This document shows, piece by piece, positions 16,560-23,931 of a DNA stretch of 64,000 nt. How positions within the stretch are numbered: the first letter of the stretch is position 1; each line of letters starts with the position of its first letter. Location of the stretch: contig NZ_JAVDDX010000006.1 of assembly GCF_030848575.1 (NCBI RefSeq), forward strand, positions 62,001-126,000, read 5' to 3'. A program made the position numbers and the translations under genes. This DNA comes from Haloarcula sp. H-GB4. Lineage in GTDB: Archaea; Halobacteriota; Halobacteria; Halobacteriales; Haloarculaceae. Below the pieces are notes generated by a model. The model was not told the origin of the DNA. It worked only from the letters and a program-made list of their open reading frames with translations, and searched no databases.

Positions 16560-17582
16560 TCACTGCTTTCCAATGATATCGTTCGCTTCATCGCGTGTCC
16601 GCTTTGCGGCCTCCTGTGCGTAGCCTTTGTGGGTCGTCTCGATAGACTTGTGTCGGAGTACGTCTTGTGCCAGCTGTGGGTTCTCGCGATAGATCTCCCG
16701 CCCGAGGCCACGGCGGGCACCGTGTGGCTTCAGTGGCTCCTCGAACTCGTAGTCGGACCACTCGCAGAGTTTGGCGAGGATATCCCGAGCCGACTGCGTT
16801 GTGATCGACGGCGTCGGGTCCAGTGCCTTCGCCGCGTTGTCGAGTCTTGGGAAGACGGCCTCATTCTCGTCGGGCTCTCGGAGTTGCTTCCAGCGCCGGA
16901 GTGGACGGATAGCGTCATCGAGGATCGGCGCAGACTCGCGGGAACGGTTCTTGCCGAATACTTGCATTGTACCAGCCTCTAAATCGGCGTGACGCCACCG
17001 CAGGCCGTTCCGTTCTTCATCATCAGAGACGGCGACCAGTTCTGCACTACGCGCACCGGAGTAGGCGAGGAGGAAGACGAGTGCCTGGTCACGGTAGGCT
17101 GCCGTGCGGTCGACGTCGTCGCTTTCGCCGGCGTCGTCGACGCGGGCGGTCGCAGTAGCGCAGATAGCATCGCGGTCGCGTGCCGTCCAGTACTGCTGGT
17201 CTGTTTCAGTTTCGTCGGTTGGCAGCGGGCCTTCGGCGTGGTTGGTCTTGGCTGGGTTCGTCGGGATCAGGCCCTCGTAGACGGCCCATGTGAGAAACGA
17301 GCGGACGTAGGCGAAGTAGCGACGGGCAGTCTCTGGTGAGATATTGTCTCTGTCGTCGGCCCGGGCAAGGTCACGAGCGTACTGCCGACAAAGGTCGTCG
17401 TCGATATCCTCGGGACCGGAGATACCGTGCTGGTCCCGGGACCAAGCTGCAAACTTCCGCAGCACGCTCGCGACGTTCGTTCGGTAGCGCCCGGAGTCGA
17501 TATCGACTAGTCGTTTCTCGATGGCTACTTCGAGGGCATCACCCCCGGGAGTAGCGTCGTATGCAGGCGGAAGACGATCCAT
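16560..17582 (-). CDS. Tyrosine recombinase (XerC/D-like integrase)
   Basis: About 340 residues from ATG 17582. An ATG 57 bases upstream would add a non-conserved lead. A SAM-like N-terminal core-binding domain (about residues 20-120) precedes the catalytic domain. Catalytic residues visible: Arg in YSGARSAELVAV, Lys in VFGKNRSRE, HxxR in KPHGARRGLG, His in VLRHKSIETT and Tyr in HKGYAQ. It converges on orc1. It could resolve plasmid dimers or integrate the replicon. No tRNA or att site is seen within the window. Confidence 0.92.
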   Translation of the reverse strand: MDRLPPAYDATPGGDALEVAIEKRLVDIDSGRYRTNVASVLRKFAAWSRDQHGISGPEDIDDDLCRQYARDLARADDRDNISPETARRYFAYVRSFLTWAVYEGLIPTNPAKTNHAEGPLPTDETETDQQYWTARDRDAICATATARVDDAGESDDVDRTAAYRDQALVFLLAYSGARSAELVAVSDDEERNGLRWRHADLEAGTMQVFGKNRSRESAPILDDAIRPLRRWKQLREPDENEAVFPRLDNAAKALDPTPSITTQSARDILAKLCEWSDYEFEEPLKPHGARRGLGREIYRENPQLAQDVLRHKSIETTHKGYAQEAAKRTRDEANDIIGKQ

Positions 17583-17747
17583 GCTTCCCGTACAGCGGCG
17601 GTCCGGGTAAAACTGATGGTGCTTATTAGAGTAATACAAACCTAATCTACGAACCAGAATATCGACGTTTCAGACACTCTGTGTGTGAATATTCGGGCTT
17701 TCTGTGTCTGATAAAGTTTATGTGGCTATATCAATCTCGCTCAATTG

Positions 17748-17753
17748 GGGAGT
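17748..17753. repeat. Target-site duplication of the 2.1-kb IS (left)
   Basis: GGGAGT, repeated at 19877-19882. The two copies flank a pair of inverted repeats exactly. Confidence 0.8.
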
Positions 17754-17887
17754 CACGTTTTCGGGATCTCAAGTTCTACCAACCACTAGCTCACTGATAT
17801 GTTATTTCGACGGCAGTACCGTAAGACGAGACAGCTATGAGTTCAACAGAGATCTGAACCAGTCGATTTGGCGACCAATGTGACGAC

Positions 17888-19675
17888 TTGAAACCTCTCG
17901 GTGACGGGCTCAGAACTACGATGACTTCTGAGCAGATGTCGGCAGGTGACGACGACGCCCCCGCGCTCGCGGGGGCGATCGTCTATCACGCTGGGGAAGT
18001 CTGTGAAACCGTGGATCATCTCTGGCGTGTCCTCGGAGAGGTTTCGATTCCAGTTGACGGGCTTACCGACCACCGCCAGCAACACAAGGTCGCAAACGGC
18101 ACCGAATCGATGGCTCGAGTGTATCTCTATCAGAAGATCTACGACCTCGCCCAGAGCGAGGTCGCAGATCGCCTCGAAAGCCGGCCATCACTCCTGAAGA
18201 CACTTGATTTGGAGAAGGTACCGTCCCAGCAATCACTCTCGTACGTGTGGGAACAGTTTACCGAACAAACCAAACGGACGCTTAACACCGCAGCTACAGG
18301 TATCGCACAAGAAGCCGTTGACAGCGGCGTCGTGTTGGAAGCACGGGTTCCGATTATCCCAGGTGAAGACGATATCGAAGAGGACGGTGACGAACCGACC
18401 GCAACACGCGAGCACGTTCGAAAGCAGGGGAACAAAATTGTCGAGCTCGCCCGAAGGCATGCCTTCGGCGAGTTCGACTCTCACAGAGCCGATAACAGAG
18501 TCTACGAGGACGAACAGATCCTCGATCTGTTCGCCTCGGCATGCCTCACCCAAGGAAGCGCCCATTCGGAGGGTGAAGCTGGCTGGTTTCTCGACGAGAA
18601 CGATGCCTGTGACGACTCTACGTTCCTCCGAGTGATCAAGCAGTTCGCAATGCCGGCTGATCAGGAAGTCACTGTCCCACTCCAAAACCAACAGATCGAG
18701 GATATCGTTGCGTTTACCGAGGTATTCCGAGAGTATCTCATGGACGCGTTCGACACCGCGACCGAGAATATCCTTCAGACGATTCGGTATGAAGATCCAT
18801 TCGACGACCGCCACGTCGTGGCGGCCGTCGATTTCACCCACGTCCCCTACCACGTCTGGCCGTGGATCGACAAAGACGACCAGATCCCAAAGTCGACGTA
18901 CCCGCCTATGGTGAGCGGGTACGTCGACGACGGTGAGTTGAAGCACGGCTACACGTTCGCGACGATCACAATCGTCGGGAACGATGTTCCGATCATTTTG
19001 GGGATTGAGGGCGTCAAGGAACACTCAGACTGGGAACCAACTGAGACGCCCGCTGACTCGAAAGCAGACGTCGTTGCGCGTCTGCTTTCGAGAGCCCAGC
19101 AGTACGTCGATCTGGACGAAGTTCTGCTGGACGGTGGCTTTTACGCTAGAAACGTCCGTGCAGAGATCAACAGTCGTGGACTGTTATATACGATGCCAGT
19201 GCCGAAATACGAGTCAGATTACGAGACGATCAAGCACATCAAGAGCAAAGATGGGGTAGACGCTGCTGTTAACCACGATGTCCCCGTCGGAATCGACGGT
19301 GATGTCGATCATACTGCAGAATATCTGTACGTTCCAGCCACCAGTGACGACGCTGACGGTGAGTACGCTGTATTTGTGACGAACCGCGATCACGTCGATC
19401 CCGACGAGATCGCTCATGTGACGAACAGCTACAGCCGTCGCTGGGATATCGAAAACCAGTACAAGTCGGTGAAAGCGTACCTCCCGAAGACCTCCTCAAC
19501 CGACTACCGAGTGCGGTTGTTCAACTTCACGTTCGCAGCGTTACTGTACAATCTGTGGCGGCTCACCGACTTTCTGGTGAAAGTCGGCATAGAGGGAGAA
19601 ATCAGGTCGCCGCCAGTCGTGACCGCCAGGACGTTCGTCCGGGCGGTCGGTAACTCTCTCCGGAAAGCCGGATAA
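17888..19675 (+). CDS. Transposase, IS4-like DDE superfamily
   Basis: 595 residues in the longest form; starts at 17921 or 17936 are equally plausible. DDE-type core: VAAVDFTHVPYH (first Asp, about residue 313), VLLDGGFYARNVRAEI (second Asp, about 412) and the YSRRWDIENQYKSVK motif (Glu, about 520), the last of the Y-(2)-R-(3)-E-(6)-K type that marks IS4-like families. A hydrophobic C-terminal helix (LFNFTFAALLYNLWRLTDFLV) follows, shared with the other large transposases here. The gene holds at least six inverted repeats with 10-15 bp arms. A perfect 8-bp hairpin at 19702-19719 after the stop may act as a terminator. Confidence 0.88.
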   Translation: MKPLGDGLRTTMTSEQMSAGDDDAPALAGAIVYHAGEVCETVDHLWRVLGEVSIPVDGLTDHRQQHKVANGTESMARVYLYQKIYDLAQSEVADRLESRPSLLKTLDLEKVPSQQSLSYVWEQFTEQTKRTLNTAATGIAQEAVDSGVVLEARVPIIPGEDDIEEDGDEPTATREHVRKQGNKIVELARRHAFGEFDSHRADNRVYEDEQILDLFASACLTQGSAHSEGEAGWFLDENDACDDSTFLRVIKQFAMPADQEVTVPLQNQQIEDIVAFTEVFREYLMDAFDTATENILQTIRYEDPFDDRHVVAAVDFTHVPYHVWPWIDKDDQIPKSTYPPMVSGYVDDGELKHGYTFATITIVGNDVPIILGIEGVKEHSDWEPTETPADSKADVVARLLSRAQQYVDLDEVLLDGGFYARNVRAEINSRGLLYTMPVPKYESDYETIKHIKSKDGVDAAVNHDVPVGIDGDVDHTAEYLYVPATSDDADGEYAVFVTNRDHVDPDEIAHVTNSYSRRWDIENQYKSVKAYLPKTSSTDYRVRLFNFTFAALLYNLWRLTDFLVKVGIEGEIRSPPVVTARTFVRAVGNSLRKAG

Positions 19676-19676
19676 G

Positions 19677-20065
19677 AGAGTGATTCAACACCTGTCGCTC
19701 GCCTGCGGCAAGCCGCAGGACTCTCGGTCTGAGCACGATATCGGTTGTGCTCTCCCAATCGGTCCGTGACTTCTCGCCAACCGGCGACCAATGCATAGCA
19801 TCTCCGCGAGAACATCTCAAACTTCGTCTGATTCGACCGCTATTCGTTTGTAGACGCTCTATATCCCGAAAACGTGGGGAGTTGAGACTACAGTGGTTTT
19901 AGCGGAGCTGTGATGCGTGGTTTCGGGCGAACTTTCGAGGCGAAACTGCTTCGGATCTACTCTCGATAGTCTTCTCGTGTCGTACTACCAACTAGACCGG
20001 TGAATTTCCAAGATCCCCGACAGCGTTGCCACTCAGGAATCCGATTGCCCCGGACAGAGATCTCT
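19677..20065. other. Non-coding: IS right end and left end of transposon copy 1
   Basis: Holds the terminator-like hairpin, the right inverted repeat and target repeat of the 2.1-kb IS, and from 19880 the left end (AGTTGAGACTAC) and about 180 bp of 3' non-coding sequence of transposon copy 1. I see no gene. Confidence 0.7.
19702..19719 (+). terminator. Hairpin after the 595-aa transposase gene
   Basis: CCTGCGGC-AA-GCCGCAGG, a perfect 8-bp stem 27 bases after the stop codon. No T-run follows directly, so termination is an inference from position. Confidence 0.4.
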
Positions 20066-21823
20066 CTATCCGATTCCGGTCTCCTTCTTCAGCAGCGTGA
20101 GCGTATTGTCGGCCGTCACAATGGGTGAGTGTTCGTACTCACCCGTCAACTCAACCTGCACGAGCAGATCGACAGCTCGCCAGATCGAGTACAACAGGCA
20201 AGCGAATGCGAAGTAGAAGAACCGTAGCCCGAAATTCTTCGACGTCGTCGCCGCCATGAACCGCTTTATCGATCTGTACCCGCTCTCGATTTCCCACCGA
20301 TACCCGTACTCAGTAAGGTGCCCACTCCCGCAATTCGTCATGAACACCGAGTATTGCCGGTGGTCGTCGTGCTCGGAGTCCTCTTTCCGGCGGTAGATCA
20401 GCGTCGTCTCGTGCCACTCATTCTTTCCGAGATGGAGTTTCCGGTCGGTCTCGTAGCGGTCCTGACTCCGTTGGAGTAACCGCTTGGCTTGGGCTTTCTC
20501 GCTGGTCTGCATCCGCTTGGGAACGACGTAGGAGAGCCCGCGCTGGCTGATCATATCCAAGACGTGCTGGCTATCGAACTCCCTGTCCATCAGCACGTTA
20601 TCGACGTGGACGAGCTCTTCAGCTGAATCTAGCAAATCATCGACAATTTCTAGTCGTGACTCGCCTTTCCGTACCGGGCGGGCATCGAGGACCAGCGGGA
20701 CGGCGTTGCCGACTAACTGGACGGTCGCCCACTGGTAAGCATACTCGTCGGTCTTCTCCTTCGTCCCGATGATCTCATCCTCGTGGCCCGTGCGGTTACC
20801 TTTGAAAGGATCAGCTTCGGTAATGTCGATCGCGACGATTCCGGCTCGAAAGAACTGCTCTGTCTCCGCAACTTCGTTCAGGAGCTGAGTGATGGCCTGT
20901 CGGTACATCGCTCGCACTTGGTCAATCGAGAGGTCTCGAATCTGCTCCCGATGGGCATGCCCCAGCGGCGTCCGATCCCGAGTTGATTCGTAGACGAAAC
21001 TACGAGCCCCTTCGTTCGCAGCCAGCCGTTCGCGAAGTCCGAGATATGTCTGCAGGCCCCAGTAGGCGTTCTCGTGGATCTCACACCCCTTGCCACGGTC
21101 CAGCGAGAACGCCGGGAAGACGACACGGCTGACGTGATCGCTGATCTTCGCTGCTTCTGCCAAAACAGTCTGGTCGTCCGGATCGGTCGCCTCAGACTCG
21201 TCATCATAGTACTGGAGCTTCCGTTCCGGGTTACGGGGAACCGCAACACTGGCGTTCTGTGCGTTGATGAGGATCGTCCGAGCCGTTCTCTCGACTGTCT
21301 CACGGAGGTCGGCACTGAAGCGCTTGTTCCAACTGCGCCAGAGTGTCGACTGGTCGGGAACGGAATCAAACCCGAGCGAGCGACGGGTTTCTGAGTGTTG
21401 CCGGAGATACTCGACGAGCGCGGTTTCGTGGCCCCAGCCGTGTATCTCTTTCAGCAGGAATGCCCTGAAGAGCTGTGGCATCTCGTATTGAGTCGAACCC
21501 GGGTACTGGTCGTGGGGACTGAACTCCACGTAGGACAGTGGATACTGACAGACGAACCCCTCAACTGAGTCGTGGGCGTTGTGTTCGAACCAGATCCCCG
21601 AGACGGTCCGGATATCCTCTGTGAGCGCTGTCAGTGAACTTTGGTCGTACAGTGGCGTCGAGTCGTAGGCCGGCCAATCAACGTGTGGGCGTTGAGCGAT
21701 TCGTCGAAAGACATCACGGCGGGAAGTGTCACTCGGAACCACTAGAACTCCATGCCCCTGACTCGTGTACGGACTCCTCTCCACCGAAAGATGTGCGGCA
21801 CTGTCCGAAACGGGCCAATTCAA
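20066..21823 (-). CDS. IS4-like DDE transposase, family copy A
   Basis: 585 residues in the longest form. Similarity among the three copies begins at about residue 27 (VVPSDTS...), so the true start may be an internal GTG. Catalytic blocks: IVAIDITEADPF, VLMDREFDSQHVL and YGYRWEIESGYRSIKRF (Y-(2)-R-(3)-E-(6)-K type), then a hydrophobic C-terminal helix (FYFAFACLLYSIWRAVDLLV). Copies at 26761 and 43406 share nearly the whole sequence, with the 43406 copy the closest. It lies at one end of a block whose other genes are redox proteins, so it is the candidate mobiliser. Confidence 0.9.
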   Translation of the reverse strand: MNWPVSDSAAHLSVERSPYTSQGHGVLVVPSDTSRRDVFRRIAQRPHVDWPAYDSTPLYDQSSLTALTEDIRTVSGIWFEHNAHDSVEGFVCQYPLSYVEFSPHDQYPGSTQYEMPQLFRAFLLKEIHGWGHETALVEYLRQHSETRRSLGFDSVPDQSTLWRSWNKRFSADLRETVERTARTILINAQNASVAVPRNPERKLQYYDDESEATDPDDQTVLAEAAKISDHVSRVVFPAFSLDRGKGCEIHENAYWGLQTYLGLRERLAANEGARSFVYESTRDRTPLGHAHREQIRDLSIDQVRAMYRQAITQLLNEVAETEQFFRAGIVAIDITEADPFKGNRTGHEDEIIGTKEKTDEYAYQWATVQLVGNAVPLVLDARPVRKGESRLEIVDDLLDSAEELVHVDNVLMDREFDSQHVLDMISQRGLSYVVPKRMQTSEKAQAKRLLQRSQDRYETDRKLHLGKNEWHETTLIYRRKEDSEHDDHRQYSVFMTNCGSGHLTEYGYRWEIESGYRSIKRFMAATTSKNFGLRFFYFAFACLLYSIWRAVDLLVQVELTGEYEHSPIVTADNTLTLLKKETGIG

Positions 21824-21873
21824 ACTTTACCGTCATTCCTCTACTATCAGGCTGAGTCGAGACCACGAAAAGG

Positions 21874-22584
21874 TCAGTCACCGATTGCGGTGATAATGTG
21901 GAGAACGAGGACGATAGCAGTGACAACAGTCAGCAAGACGTGTACTCGTCGCCATCGTGAAAAGAGAGTCTCTTTGGTGACGGTCAGCACACGGCCAACG
22001 ACTGACGGTGTCTCGTCTCCTCGTCCACGCCGGACGACGTGTCGATGTAGATATCGACCGTACAGGCCACTCGCCACCTCTACACCGAGTAAGACAGCAA
22101 CTGCGAGACCGAGGCCTTCCCACTCTTCGACAGCAATGAAGTGTGGCAGCGTTAGTGCCGTCCCGATGAGAACAATCCACTGGTGTGTCTGTAACTGATA
22201 CCGACGGTATTGCACCGGCAGGAATCGCTTTCGCTTTGCAAGACTGTACCCGAGGACACCGACGACGAGAAAGACAACGCCGGCTTCAACCACACCGATG
22301 TACGGGGCCTCACTCACTTCGCCACCAAGGCCCCACCAATCTCCAATCAGACTAGCGCCTGTCTCATCTTCGTCCGAATCCTCTGCATCTTCACGTTCTT
22401 CTTCCTCACCATCCCATTCATCAACGTCCGCAACAGGGGAGAGTGACTGTTCTGTTGCGTCAAGGTTATTTACGACTCCATTTTCACCCGTCGCTGGCGA
22501 TGCTTCCGTTTGAACAGCGCCGACTCCGCTAACGACCAGAATGAGCACAACGGCGAGACCGACTTGCGATAATCGATTATACAT
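21874..22584 (-). CDS. Membrane b-type cytochrome-like protein with extracellular acidic TGAS segment (copy 1)
   Basis: About 236 residues from ATG 22584. An N-terminal signal segment (LAVVLILVVSGVGAV) is followed by about 60 acidic residues outside the membrane, including DEDETGAS, then four membrane helices. Two helices carry histidine pairs 14 apart: HQWIVLIGTALTLPH and HVLLTVVTAIVLVLH, the pattern by which ferric-reductase-like proteins hold two b hemes. TGAS resembles the ApbE flavinylation motif Dxx[ST]GA[ST], with Glu at the first position, and an apbE gene lies nearby. A membrane flavocytochrome is inferred. An operator box lies 32 bases upstream. Confidence 0.75.
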   Translation of the reverse strand: MYNRLSQVGLAVVLILVVSGVGAVQTEASPATGENGVVNNLDATEQSLSPVADVDEWDGEEEEREDAEDSDEDETGASLIGDWWGLGGEVSEAPYIGVVEAGVVFLVVGVLGYSLAKRKRFLPVQYRRYQLQTHQWIVLIGTALTLPHFIAVEEWEGLGLAVAVLLGVEVASGLYGRYLHRHVVRRGRGDETPSVVGRVLTVTKETLFSRWRRVHVLLTVVTAIVLVLHIITAIGD

Positions 22585-22615
22585 ATCCAGCTGTGGGTAC
22601 GGTATCAAAAAGTGT

Positions 22616-22637
22616 GTTCGCGTCCAGTCATCGAATC
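22616..22637 (-). promoter_or_regulatory. Operator box upstream of the membrane cytochrome gene (copy 1)
   Basis: GTTCGCGTCCAGTCATCGAA at its start; as read in the gene's direction it is GATTCGATGACTGGACGCGA. It lies 32 bases upstream of ATG 22584, where an archaeal TATA/BRE region would be for a leaderless transcript. The same box recurs at six other places in the two transposon copies. Confidence 0.7.
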
Positions 22638-22752
22638 GTATGCGTCCACACAGTATTCTGGCATAATACGAAGGGCTCAACGCAGGTGCCCGGGACTACT
22701 GTGCCTGCAGACGGTTACTATACAATAGCGGATAGGTTTGATCCGGTATCAG

Positions 22753-23268
22753 CTAATCTTCGTCATCATCGTCGGACTGGTCGTCGGAGTCATCATCGTC
22801 GGACTGGTCGTCGGAGTCAGAGTCTGAATCAGGATCGCCGGCGTCATCCTCATCAGAGCTTTCGTCACCTTCGTTCTCGTTGGAGCTGTCGTCAGAAACC
22901 GCATCCTCTGAATCCGAATTGTCGTCGGTGTCGGTTTCGTTGAGATCGTCGGTGTCGGTTTCGTTGAGATCGTCGGTGTCGGTTTCGTTGAGATCGTCGA
23001 TATCGATGGTCTCACTTGGGGTGTCGACAGTCAAGCTATCGGATGCACTATCATCCGAAAAGGGCGCTCCGAGCGAATCAAATAGCGATAGTCCGCTGAG
23101 TGACTCTATTCCCATCTCACTCGTCCACGTCGTAGTACTGTTCGTTTCCTGATCAGCATCTGCTGTTTGGTTCGCGGGCGCGGCGCTGACGGAACCAGTT
23201 GCTGCTGCGCCTGCACTCAATATGAGCAGGGTAGCGAGGGCGATACTGGCTATCTTATTGCGTGGCAT
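22753..23268 (-). CDS. Secreted highly acidic repeat protein (copy 1 only)
   Basis: 171 residues from ATG 23268. A Sec signal peptide (IASIALATLLILSAGAAATGSVSA) is followed by a Ser/Thr-rich segment, three exact copies of the 8-residue unit DDLNETDT (24-bp DNA repeats at 22924-22995), and a C-terminal run of Asp/Ser/Glu. No membrane anchor follows, so it is secreted or peripherally bound. NET sites could be N-glycosylated. The gene has its own operator boxes (23303, 23328) and has no counterpart in the second transposon copy. A cation-binding or surface role is possible; function unknown. Confidence 0.72.
   Translation of the reverse strand: MPRNKIASIALATLLILSAGAAATGSVSAAPANQTADADQETNSTTTWTSEMGIESLSGLSLFDSLGAPFSDDSASDSLTVDTPSETIDIDDLNETDTDDLNETDTDDLNETDTDDNSDSEDAVSDDSSNENEGDESSDEDDAGDPDSDSDSDDQSDDDDSDDQSDDDDED
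22924..22995 (-). repeat. Three 24-bp tandem repeats in the acidic protein gene
   Basis: Unit GTCGGTGTCGGTTTCGTTGA plus GATC, three identical copies in tandem, in frame, encoding DDLNETDT repeats. The exact identity points to recent expansion by slippage or unequal crossing over. Confidence 0.85.
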
Positions 23269-23302
23269 CACAATCCCACATAGGTACCGTTTACAAAATA
23301 GC

Positions 23303-23343
23303 GTTCGCGTCCATCTATCGAATCGTCGTACAACCATCGAATC
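23303..23343 (-). promoter_or_regulatory. Double operator upstream of the secreted acidic protein
   Basis: GTTCGCGTCCATCTATCGAA (from 23303) and GTACAACCATCGAATC (23328-23343), two half-related boxes 25 bp apart. The proximal box ends 35 bases upstream of ATG 23268. Its closest relative is the pair at 45938-45978 in copy 2. Confidence 0.7.
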
Positions 23344-23438
23344 GTTTGCATGCACAGGATTAGACAGAGCACTGATTGCACCGGATGCCTAGTAACCGAG
23401 TGACATAGGTTCTCAGAACTTACTTCACGTCCTGAACA

Positions 23439-23479
23439 GATTCGATAGCTGTACGAACATTCGATGGTTGGACGCGAAC
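23439..23479 (+). promoter_or_regulatory. Double operator upstream of the + strand redox operon (copy 1)
   Basis: GATTCGATAGCTGTAC (23439-23454) and ATTCGATGGTTGGACGCGAA (from 23459). It mirrors the double operator at 23303-23343 in reverse orientation, making the intergenic region a symmetric divergent promoter. The proximal box ends 34 bases before ATG 23514 of the 19-codon ORF. Confidence 0.7.
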
Positions 23480-23513
23480 GCCTTACTACGGCTGTCTCAA
23501 CCCTCTATCTGCA

Positions 23514-23573
23514 ATGGCAGAACGCAACGACCGACACGCCGAGGATAGTGGTTCGAAACTGAGAGGTAGCTAA
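23514..23573 (+). CDS. Conserved 19-codon leader ORF of the redox operon (copy 1)
   Basis: ATG 23514 to TAA 23573, encoding MAERNDRHAEDSGSKLRGS. The same ORF with seven residue changes or fewer occurs at 46150 in copy 2, with the same length, stop and 2-base spacing to the next ATG. It begins about 34 bases after the operator box, so it would be the first codon block of a leaderless message. Its short distance to the next gene suggests translational coupling. Peptide function unknown. Confidence 0.5.
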   Translation: MAERNDRHAEDSGSKLRGS

Positions 23574-23575
23574 TC

Positions 23576-23926
23576 ATGCGCGTTCCCGTCCCGAAGAACA
23601 CACTCGTCGCCTTCACGCTCGTCGGTGCGCTTCTCACAGCCGGTGTTGCCGGGGCCCTTGCTATTCCCGGTGGGGGACTCGCGCAAGTTGGCGAGCAAGA
23701 TGACTCACCCGGTTCAACGGCGTCGGATGCAGCACAACAGGCCGCTTCGGATGCGCCGACGCCAAATCAGGAGTTCACCCCAGCAGTCCAGACACAGTCG
23801 GGATACGAAGACGAAGAACACGAGGAGTATGAAGAGGACGACGAGGATGAAGAAGACGAAAATGAAGACGACGAGGAAGAATACGAAGAGGAACACGAGG
23901 ACGAAGAACACGAAGAGGACGAGTGA
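23576..23926 (+). CDS. Secreted His/Glu-rich acidic protein (copy 1)
   Basis: 116 residues. A signal segment (LVAFTLVGALLTAGVAGALA) and a short linker (PTPNQEFTPAVQTQSGYED) are followed by about 40 residues made almost only of Glu, Asp, His and Tyr, such as EEHEEYEEDDEDEEDENEDD. No transmembrane anchor follows the signal. Such a tail could bind metal ions, for example ferric iron or copper, outside the cell, which would suit the adjacent cytochrome and flavin-transferase genes. Its stop codon overlaps a GTG start of apbE. Metal binding is an inference from composition. Confidence 0.75.
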   Translation: MRVPVPKNTLVAFTLVGALLTAGVAGALAIPGGGLAQVGEQDDSPGSTASDAAQQAASDAPTPNQEFTPAVQTQSGYEDEEHEEYEEDDEDEEDENEDDEEEYEEEHEDEEHEEDE

Positions 23927-23931
23927 CCGAG

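Larger units (their letters stand above)
17754..19876. mobile_element. Insertion sequence with 595-aa DDE transposase, 2123 bp
   Basis: Terminal inverted repeats are CACGTTTTCGGGAT (17754-17767) and its complement ATCCCGAAAACGTG (19863-19876), flanked by the 6-bp direct repeat GGGAGT. Removing the element restores the sequence CGCTCAATTG-GGGAGT-TGAGACTAC, which matches the left border of the second transposon copy near 43207-43230. This IS therefore inserted into the left end of transposon copy 1. The element contains several long inverted repeats inside its coding region. Confidence 0.88.

Noticed and set aside
16440-17640. tRNA or attachment site next to the integrase
   Set aside because: No cloverleaf or direct repeat was recognisable by eye on either side, so no att site is claimed.
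20124-20145. Inverted repeat GGGTGAGT...ACTCACCC in the 585-aa transposase copy A, as another intragenic hairpin
   Set aside because: It is not conserved in copies B and C at the same place, so I did not count it with the hairpins of the other insertion sequences.
22924-22995. Three exact 24-bp repeats, considered as a CRISPR-like array
   Set aside because: The units are in tandem without spacers and encode in-frame DDLNETDT repeats of a secreted protein.
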